Of a DNA stretch of 64,000 nt, positions 61,715 to 64,000 are shown piece by piece. Position 1 is the stretch's first letter; the number at the start of each line of letters is the position of its first letter. Source of the DNA: Janibacter limosus NBRC 16128 (GTDB taxonomy: Bacteria; Actinomycetota; Actinomycetes; Actinomycetales; Dermatophilaceae). The position numbers and the translations under genes are program-made. The notes under the pieces are model-generated. The model ran no database searches. It had not been told where the DNA came from and saw only the letters and a list, made by a program, of their open reading frames with translations. The DNA lies in the NCBI RefSeq assembly GCF_001570985.1, contig NZ_BCSS01000005.1, forward strand, positions 1 to 64,000, written 5' to 3'.

Positions 61715-64000
61715 GTGACCTCCCCTTCGTCCTTGTTGCCCTCGCTCCTCGCGGGTGACCGGGCCACTGCTCCGCGCACTCTCGTCGACATCTTCACGAG
61801 CGTCGTGGCTGCGCACCCGGACGCGCCGGCCGTCGACAGCGGCCGCGAAAGGCTGACCTATGCCGAGCTCGGCGAGGCGGCGTCGGCGCTGGCCGAGCAG
61901 CTGGCGGAGCTCGGGATCGGTCCGGGGGACAAGGTCGGGGTGCGGATCCGCTCCGGCTCCACCGACCTCTATGTCGCGATCATCGGGATCCTCGTCGCCG
62001 GCGCGGCCTATGTCCCCGTCGACGCGGACGACCCGGACGAGCGAGCGCGCGTGGTCTTCCAGGAGTCCGGTGCTGCGGCCGTCGTCGGCAACGACCTGGT
62101 CATCTCGACCACCGTTGCGGGCCAAGGGCGCTCGCCGAGCGAGCCGACGCACCCCGGGACGAGTGATGACGCCTGGGTGATCTTCACGTCGGGCTCCACC
62201 GGCACGCCGAAGGGAGTGGCCGTCACCCATCGCAACGCGGCCGCCTTCGTCGATGCCGAGTCGCAGATGTTCTTGCGTGAGGACCCGATCGGCCCGGGGG
62301 ACCGGGTGATGGCGGGGCTGTCCGTCGCCTTCGACGCCAGCTGCGAAGAGATGTGGCTGGCCTGGGCCTACGGCGCCTGCCTCGTACCCGCACCCCGGTC
62401 GCTCGTGCGCTCCGGCGTGGACGTCGGCCCGTGGTTGGTGGCCAACGAGATCACCATCGTCTCGACCGTCCCGACCCTCGTGTCGCTGTGGCCGCCGAGC
62501 TCGCTGGAGCAGGTCCGGCTGCTCATCATGGGCGGCGAGGCCTGCCCGCCCGAGCTGGCCGCACGCCTGCAGGCGCCCGGTCGCGAGGTCTGGAACACCT
62601 ATGGCCCCACCGAGGCCACCGTCGTCGCCTGCGGCGCGATGCTCGATGGTAGCGACCCCGTGCGCATCGGCCTGCCGCTGGCCGGGTGGGACCTCGCCGT
62701 CGTCGACGCCCACGGTCAGCCGGTCGCGGCGGGGGAGTCCGGTGAGCTGATCATCGGTGGGGTCGGCCTGGCCCGCTACCTCGACCCGGCCAAGGACGCG
62801 GAGAAGTACGCGCCCATGCCCACCCTCGGCTGGGAGCGTGCCTACCGCTCCGGTGATGTCGTGCGCAATGACCCGCTCGGACTGGTCTTCGCCGGTCGCG
62901 CCGATGACCAGATCAAGCTCGGCGGCCGGCGGATCGAGCTCGGCGAGATCGACGAGCAGCTGCTCCGTCTGCCCGGGGTCGTCTCCGCGGCGGCCGCGGT
63001 CCGCTCCTCCCAGGCGGGCAACACCTTGCTCGTCGGGTACCTGACGACCGACGCGCGGTACGACGCGGCACGCGCCCGCGACCTCCTGCGCGAACGCATG
63101 CCCGCTGCGCTCGTACCCCGCCTCGCGGTCGTCGACGAGCTGCCCACCCGCACCTCCGGCAAGGTCGACCGCGATGCCCTTCCGTGGCCCCTCCCGACCT
63201 CGGGCGACACCCCGGCGCAGGGCGATCTCGGCGAGACCGAGCAGTGGATCGCCGCGCTGTGGGCGGAGATCATCGGCGCCGAGGTGCGCAATCCCTCGGA
63301 CGACTTCTTCGACCTCGGCGGTGGCTCCCTCACCGCGGCCCAGGTCGTCAGCCGACTGCGCGAGCGCAGCCCCGAGACCACCGTCGGTGACCTCTACGCG
63401 CACCCGACCCTCGGCGACCTCGCCGCCTGGCTCGACGAGTCCGCGGCCGCGTCGACGATGGTCCTGACCGATCGCAGGATCAGGCCGATCCGCACGCGGA
63501 CCCAGGTGGCCCAGCTGGTGGCGATGGTCCCCCTTCGTGCCCTCGCGGGGATGCGGTGGGTGGCCTGGCTGCTGCTCGGCTCGACCATCGGGCACCTCGT
63601 CCTGCCGTGGCTGCCGACCGGTCCCATCTGGCTCGTCGCGCTCACGACGGCGCTCTTCCTCACCGCCCCGGGCCGGATGGTGCTCGCCGCGCTCCTGGCC
63701 CGGCTGGTCCTGCGTGGCGTGACGCCGGGCTCGCACCCGCGTGGTGGCAAGGTCCACCTGCGGCTGTGGCTGGCGGCCCGCATCCAGGACGAGCTGGCCG
63801 CGGCGTCGCTCTCCGGTGCGGTCTGGTTCCGTTGGTACGCAGCGTTGCTCGGAGCCAAGATCGGCGAAGGGGTGGACCTGCACGCTCTTCCGCCGGTCAC
63901 CGGGTGGCTCGACGTCGGGCCGGGGGCCTCCATCGAGCCCGAGGTGGACCTGCTCGGCCACTGGATCGACGGTGACCTCGTGCACGTCGGCCCGATCAGC
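61715..64000 (+). CDS. Pls/PosA-type non-ribosomal peptide synthetase, 5' part (runs off window)
   Basis: 762 codons visible, no stop. Adenylation domain (~residues 20-490): FTSGSTGTPKG near 158, NTYGPTEATVVACG, RSGDVVRNDPLGLVFAGR and the catalytic Lys in RTSGKVDRDAL. Carrier domain with phosphopantetheine Ser538 in DLGGGSL. Then paired membrane helices (WVAWLLLGSTIGHLVLPWL, GPIWLVALTTALFL) and the start of a left-handed beta-helix acyltransferase-like region. This order is that of poly-lysine-synthetase-like single-module NRPSs. GTG 61715 is chosen; an in-frame ATG at 61685 is possible. The substrate amino acid is not readable by eye. Confidence 0.85.
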   Translation, partial: MTSPSSLLPSLLAGDRATAPRTLVDIFTSVVAAHPDAPAVDSGRERLTYAELGEAASALAEQLAELGIGPGDKVGVRIRSGSTDLYVAIIGILVAGAAYVPVDADDPDERARVVFQESGAAAVVGNDLVISTTVAGQGRSPSEPTHPGTSDDAWVIFTSGSTGTPKGVAVTHRNAAAFVDAESQMFLREDPIGPGDRVMAGLSVAFDASCEEMWLAWAYGACLVPAPRSLVRSGVDVGPWLVANEITIVSTVPTLVSLWPPSSLEQVRLLIMGGEACPPELAARLQAPGREVWNTYGPTEATVVACGAMLDGSDPVRIGLPLAGWDLAVVDAHGQPVAAGESGELIIGGVGLARYLDPAKDAEKYAPMPTLGWERAYRSGDVVRNDPLGLVFAGRADDQIKLGGRRIELGEIDEQLLRLPGVVSAAAAVRSSQAGNTLLVGYLTTDARYDAARARDLLRERMPAALVPRLAVVDELPTRTSGKVDRDALPWPLPTSGDTPAQGDLGETEQWIAALWAEIIGAEVRNPSDDFFDLGGGSLTAAQVVSRLRERSPETTVGDLYAHPTLGDLAAWLDESAAASTMVLTDRRIRPIRTRTQVAQLVAMVPLRALAGMRWVAWLLLGSTIGHLVLPWLPTGPIWLVALTTALFLTAPGRMVLAALLARLVLRGVTPGSHPRGGKVHLRLWLAARIQDELAAASLSGAVWFRWYAALLGAKIGEGVDLHALPPVTGWLDVGPGASIEPEVDLLGHWIDGDLVHVGPIS

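Overview
The window is 64 kb of very GC-rich DNA (about 70%) from a high-GC Gram-positive actinomycete. GTG and TTG starts are common, adjacent genes often overlap by ATGA or GTGA, and many actinobacteria-specific genes are present: AdnAB, WhiB7, UvrD2 with HRDC, DUF3107, a PPA1309-family protein, UPF0182 and a Pls/PosA-type NRPS. Gene content best fits Micrococcales, perhaps an Intrasporangiaceae-like genus; that placement is inference. No phage, insertion sequence or CRISPR array was seen.

0-9.2 kb: C4/C5-dicarboxyl-CoA metabolism and general functions. Two CitE/HpcH-type CoA-ester lyases, an acyl-CoA dehydrogenase and a two-hotdog MaoC hydratase look like the lower half of the ethylmalonyl-CoA pathway (methylsuccinyl-CoA to mesaconyl-CoA to beta-methylmalyl-CoA to glyoxylate plus propionyl-CoA). 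Interspersed are an L,D-transpeptidase, a general-stress-type membrane protein, a LmbE-like deacetylase and an M24 aminopeptidase.

9.3-29.5 kb: an apparently complete aerobic benzoyl-CoA (box) pathway in four rightward transcription units plus one leftward regulator. A branched-chain-type ABC transporter takes up the aromatic acid. Benzoate-CoA ligase activates it, BoxB epoxidises benzoyl-CoA, BoxC opens the ring, BoxD oxidises the semialdehyde, and an enoyl-CoA hydratase, a 3-hydroxyacyl-CoA dehydrogenase and a thiolase finish to acetyl-CoA and succinyl-CoA. No BoxA is present; a thioredoxin-reductase-like ferredoxin reductase and a 7Fe ferredoxin sit in the boxC operon instead. A PaaX-type regulator replaces the proteobacterial BoxR. 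A GNAT protein, an amidohydrolase, a PaaY-like hexapeptide protein and a DUF6158-like protein are unexplained passengers. All four unit promoters carry the 7-mer TGTAGAA or its complement.

29.5-57.6 kb: a housekeeping block that parallels the mycobacterial Rv3213c-Rv3193c region: PHP phosphoesterase, ParA-like ATPase, RhlE helicase, ferritin-like protein, DUF3107, TetR, AdnA-AdnB, phosphotransferase, NudC, UvrD2, WhiB7 with a uORF/terminator leader, HhH glycosylase, ABC1 kinase, an E1/cyclodehydratase-like protein, Nudix, DUF2342 metalloprotease, Lon-like PDZ protease, PPA1309-like protein, UPF0182, then tRNA-fMet.

57.6-64 kb: a SAM methyltransferase, a Crp/Fnr regulator divergent from a metallochaperone and a P1B-type ATPase with an unusual CPG metal motif, and the 5' part of a Pls/PosA-type NRPS that runs off the window.

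Intergenic DNA is short. Junctions between converging genes are often marked by long or nested inverted repeats, and the 9-mer CCCCCTTCG is strikingly frequent.
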